DNA from: Gemmatimonadota bacterium
GTDB taxonomy: Bacteria > Gemmatimonadota > Gemmatimonadetes > Longimicrobiales > UBA6960
Length of the DNA: 7,828 nt
Assembly (NCBI GenBank): GCA_019347995.1
Contig: JAHWKH010000094.1
Span: 1 to 7,828 of the forward strand
Direction: 5' to 3'
In this document: piece after piece, positions 5,947 to 7,828 of the stretch
Position numbering within the stretch: position 1 is the stretch's first letter
Layout: each line of letters opens with the position of its first letter
Notes under the pieces: model-generated
What the model saw: the letters and a program-made list of their open reading frames with translations, nothing else
The model's database searches: none
Told to the model about the DNA's origin: nothing
Made by a program: the position numbers and the translations under genes

Positions 5947-6017
5947 CGACCTTCGAGGCGCCACATGCCGATCGATGCACATCTACCCGCGACCCTCGAG
6001 GCGCCGCATGGTCGATG
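5947..6017 (+). repeat. Direct repeat duplicating the padR ribosome-binding-site/start region
   Basis: Bases 5947-5967 and 5990-6010 agree at 19 of 21 positions; both hold the core TCGAGGCGCC and end in CATG. A shared TCGATG follows (5972-5977 and 6012-6017). The offset is 43 bp. Both copies place GAGG exactly 6 nt before an ATG (5965 and 6008). The second copy is the padR start; the first opens a short ORF that overlaps it. Confidence 0.75.
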
Positions 6018-6018
6018 A
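5965..6018 (+). CDS. Possible 17-codon leader ORF overlapping the padR start
   Basis: ATG 5965 opens the reading MPIDAHLPATLEAPHGR and stops at TGA 6016-6018, eight bases beyond the padR ATG and in another frame. Its GAGG-6 nt-ATG context is the duplicate of the padR context, so ribosomes that start here would terminate over the padR start and could couple or restrain padR translation. It may equally be a by-product of the repeat; nothing about the peptide itself looks functional. Confidence 0.2.
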   Translation: MPIDAHLPATLEAPHGR

Positions 6019-6346
6019 CCCGCTGGGGGTGCTCCAGGGCACCCTCGAGCTGCTGGTCCTCAAGACGCTCTCCGGCGGCGATGAGCTCCACGGCTTCGCG
6101 ATCCTGGACTGGATCCGCGAGAGCACCGACCAGGACCTGGTGGTGGAGGATGGCGCCCTCTACCACGCCCTGCACCGGATGGAGGAGCGCGGTTGGGTCT
6201 CGAGCGGCTGGGGCGTCTCGGAGAAGGGGCGGCGGGCCAGGTACTACCGCCTCACGGCGGCGGGCCGGCGGGCGCTGGTCGAGGAGGAGGCACGGTGGCG
6301 ACGCTACGTCGCGGCCGTGGCGAAGATCGCCCCGGAGGGGACATGA
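6008..6346 (+). CDS. PadR-family transcriptional regulator
   Basis: The 112-residue protein is a short, single-domain PadR winged-helix regulator of the type found next to ADOP permeases. Typical sequence runs through its length: GVLQGTLELLVLKTLS (7-22), HGFAILDWI (28-36), VEDGALYHALHRMEERGWV (46-64, recognition helix region), and RRARYYRLTAAGRRAL (75-90, the wing and following helix). A C-terminal helix (91-106) would form the dimer interface. Such proteins usually repress their own operon and respond to ligands or stress. ATG 6008 is chosen because it matches the family start and has GAGG 6 nt upstream; an in-frame ATG at 5975 has no ribosome binding site. The permease follows on the same strand, and palindromes upstream could be its operator, although they do not match the ATGT/ACAT pattern described for some PadR proteins. 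Confidence 0.93.
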   Translation: MVDDPLGVLQGTLELLVLKTLSGGDELHGFAILDWIRESTDQDLVVEDGALYHALHRMEERGWVSSGWGVSEKGRRARYYRLTAAGRRALVEEEARWRRYVAAVAKIAPEGT

Positions 6347-6402
6347 CGGCATGGACGGCGCCGCACGGCCCGGTGGCTCGGCTTCCCGTGGCGGGGCCGT
6401 GA
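6343..6402 (+). CDS. Possible 19-codon coupling ORF between padR and the permease gene
   Basis: ATG 6343 overlaps the padR stop in an ATGA junction and has a strong GGAGG about 5 nt upstream (from 6334). It encodes MTAWTAPHGPVARLPVAGP and stops at 6400-6402, with the permease GTG at 6404 starting one base later. The layout suits termination-reinitiation from padR into the permease. Alternatively this ATG was the original permease start and a one- or two-base indel moved it out of frame. Confidence 0.3.
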   Translation: MTAWTAPHGPVARLPVAGP

Positions 6403-6403
6403 C

Positions 6404-7828
6404 GTGAGGCGGGAGCGTCCACCCACCCGGCGCCTCTTCCGTCTGGGGCTGGGCGCCCCCCGTGCGCGGCAGGCCGTGGACTGGGAGATCGACCACCATC
6501 TCGCGGAGCTCGCCGACCGGCTGGTGGAGAAGGGGTGGGAGGCGGAGGAGGCGGCCCGGGAGGCCGAGCGGCGGTTCGGCGGCGTGCGGGCCTATCGGAG
6601 ACGGCTGGAGCGCATCGAGCGCAGGAGGGCGACGATGGAGAGGTGGACGGCGTGGATGGTGGCGGGCCGGGAGTCGCTGGTGGGAAGCGCACGGGCGCTG
6701 ACGCGCCAGCCGGGGCTCAGCGCCGGCGTGGTGCTCACGCTGGGGCTGGGGATCGGGGCCAATGCGGCCATGTTCACGATCCTGGACCGGCTGTTCCTGG
6801 CGCCGCCGGCGCACGTGGACAGGCCGGAGGAGGTGCGGCGGGTGGTCGTGGAGCGGAGCTCCCTGGGGCGGCTCTTCCGCGCCGGGATCGGCACCTACCC
6901 CGACGTCCTGGACCTGCGGGCCCACGGGGGGCTCGCGGCGGTGGCGGCCTACGACGAGAGGGAGATGACGCTCGGCAGCGGCGCCGGGGCGGAGAAGGTG
7001 CGGGCCGTGATCGCCGAGCACACCCTGTTCCCCCTCCTGGGCGCCACCGCGGCCCGGGGGCGTTTCTTCGGGCCGGAGGAGGACCGGCCGGGGGGCGAGC
7101 CGGTGGCGGTGCTGAGCCACGAGTACTGGACGCGGGCGGCGGGCGCGGAGCCGGACGTCCTGGGCACTACGTTGGAGCTGGACGGCACGCGCTTCACGGT
7201 GATCGGCGTGGCGCCCGCCGGCTTCACCGGCGCCGAGCTGGCGCCCGTGGACGTATGGCTCCCCATGCAGACCGGCGGCGTGGTGGCACAGGGCGGCGAC
7301 GCGTGGCGCGACAGCCGGGGCCACTACTGGCTGAGCGCCGTGGCCCGGCTCGGGCAGGGCGTGAGCGACGAGGCGGCGTCCGAGGAGGCCACCGCCCTCC
7401 ACCGGGCCGGCCGGAGCGAGCAGCTCGAGGCGGGCCGCTACGATCCCGAGGTGCGCGTCGCGTTCGACCCGCTCATCCTGGCCCGGGGGCCCGAGGCCAG
7501 CGCCGAGTCGAGGGTGGCGCGCTGGCTCGGGGGCGTGAGCCTGCTCCTCCTCGCGATCGTGTGCGCCAACGTGGCGAACCTGCTCCTGGCCCGGGGGACG
7601 CGTCGACACCGCGAGGTGGCGGTCCGACTCGCCCTGGGCGTCTCCCGGCGGCGGCTGCTGGCCGGAACCTTCCTGGAGACCGCCATGCTGGGCCTCCTCG
7701 GGAGCGCGGCGGGGCTGGCGTTGGCCTACTGGGGCGGCGCCGCCGTGCGAAGGGTTCTCCTGCCGGGCGTCCACTTCCCCGCCGCACTGGGACCGCGGGT
7801 GGTCGCGTTCACCGTGGGCCTTGCCCTG
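6404..7828 (+). CDS. ADOP-type MacB/FtsX ABC permease, N-terminal part (cut by window edge)
   Basis: The 475 visible residues are the first half or so of an ADOP (Acidobacterial duplicated orphan permease) protein; family members are usually about 800-870 residues. Order: a soluble N-terminal segment with the helical WEIDHHLAELADRLVEKGWEAEEAAREAERRFG motif region (27-59), TM1 about 105-132 (ending GIGANAAMFTILDRLFL), a periplasmic MacB-type core domain (about 133-370; RGRFFGPEED, PVAVLSHEYW, FTVIGVAPAGFTG), then the first FtsX unit with TM2 at 373-395 (LLLLAIVCANVANLLLARG), the cytoplasmic REVAVRLALGVSRRRLL loop, and TM3 around 423-446. The second FtsX repeat lies beyond the edge. No ATPase is fused or visible nearby, as usual for orphan permeases. 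The GTG at 6404 matches the family start and follows GGGG; its frame is the same as padR, which ends 57 bp before. Substrate is unknown; export of a small molecule or lipoprotein is typical of MacB relatives. Confidence 0.92.
   Translation, partial: MRRERPPTRRLFRLGLGAPRARQAVDWEIDHHLAELADRLVEKGWEAEEAAREAERRFGGVRAYRRRLERIERRRATMERWTAWMVAGRESLVGSARALTRQPGLSAGVVLTLGLGIGANAAMFTILDRLFLAPPAHVDRPEEVRRVVVERSSLGRLFRAGIGTYPDVLDLRAHGGLAAVAAYDEREMTLGSGAGAEKVRAVIAEHTLFPLLGATAARGRFFGPEEDRPGGEPVAVLSHEYWTRAAGAEPDVLGTTLELDGTRFTVIGVAPAGFTGAELAPVDVWLPMQTGGVVAQGGDAWRDSRGHYWLSAVARLGQGVSDEAASEEATALHRAGRSEQLEAGRYDPEVRVAFDPLILARGPEASAESRVARWLGGVSLLLLAIVCANVANLLLARGTRRHREVAVRLALGVSRRRLLAGTFLETAMLGLLGSAAGLALAYWGGAAVRRVLLPGVHFPAALGPRVVAFTVGLAL

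Noticed and set aside
5891..7774. 627-codon minus-strand ORF antisense to padR and the permease
   Set aside because: It is rich in Pro, Arg, His and Gly with no recognisable domain; the plus strand codes for clear PadR and ADOP motifs.

Overview
The window is very GC-rich, densely coded bacterial DNA with strong GC bias at third codon positions. A PadR regulator directly followed by an ADOP-type MacB/FtsX permease, together with an exported AbgB-like amidohydrolase and a lysine-rich H1-like protein, suggests a Gemmatimonadota- or Acidobacteriota-like organism, probably Gemmatimonadota. This is inference from gene content; no marker gene settles it.

Layout. (1) 1-195, plus strand: the 3' end of what looks like a degraded alpha/beta hydrolase gene. 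It ends tail-to-tail against (2) 208-1665, minus strand: an exported M20D (AbgB-like) amidohydrolase. (3) 1847-2335, plus strand, diverging from it: a small protein with a helical N-terminus and a long AKKS-repeat tail resembling histone H1. (4) 2360-5807, minus strand: a five-gene run, transcribed right to left, of an MltF-like lytic transglycosylase lipoprotein, a two-helix membrane protein, a TIG-domain lipoprotein, a small unknown protein and the ribosome-associated protein YhbY. The first two genes are 15 bp apart and the last two overlap by 4 bp (ATGA); gaps of 106 and 73 bp in the middle leave room for separate units. (5) 5808-6007: a divergent regulatory region with two matching 13-bp palindromes and a duplicated ribosome-binding-site/start segment. 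(6) 6008-7828, plus strand: the PadR regulator and an ADOP permease that runs off the right edge, with a 19-codon leader ORF between them.

The genes suggest envelope work (murein trimming, two lipoproteins, a membrane protein, a MacB-type permease) beside housekeeping (YhbY) and nucleoid packing (H1-like protein). I see no CRISPR array, RNA gene, insertion sequence, phage module or recognisable defence system. The most unusual signals are the hydrolase remnant at the left edge, the twin palindromes, the duplicated padR start region and the leader ORF before the permease. No stretch longer than 300 bp lacks a gene.
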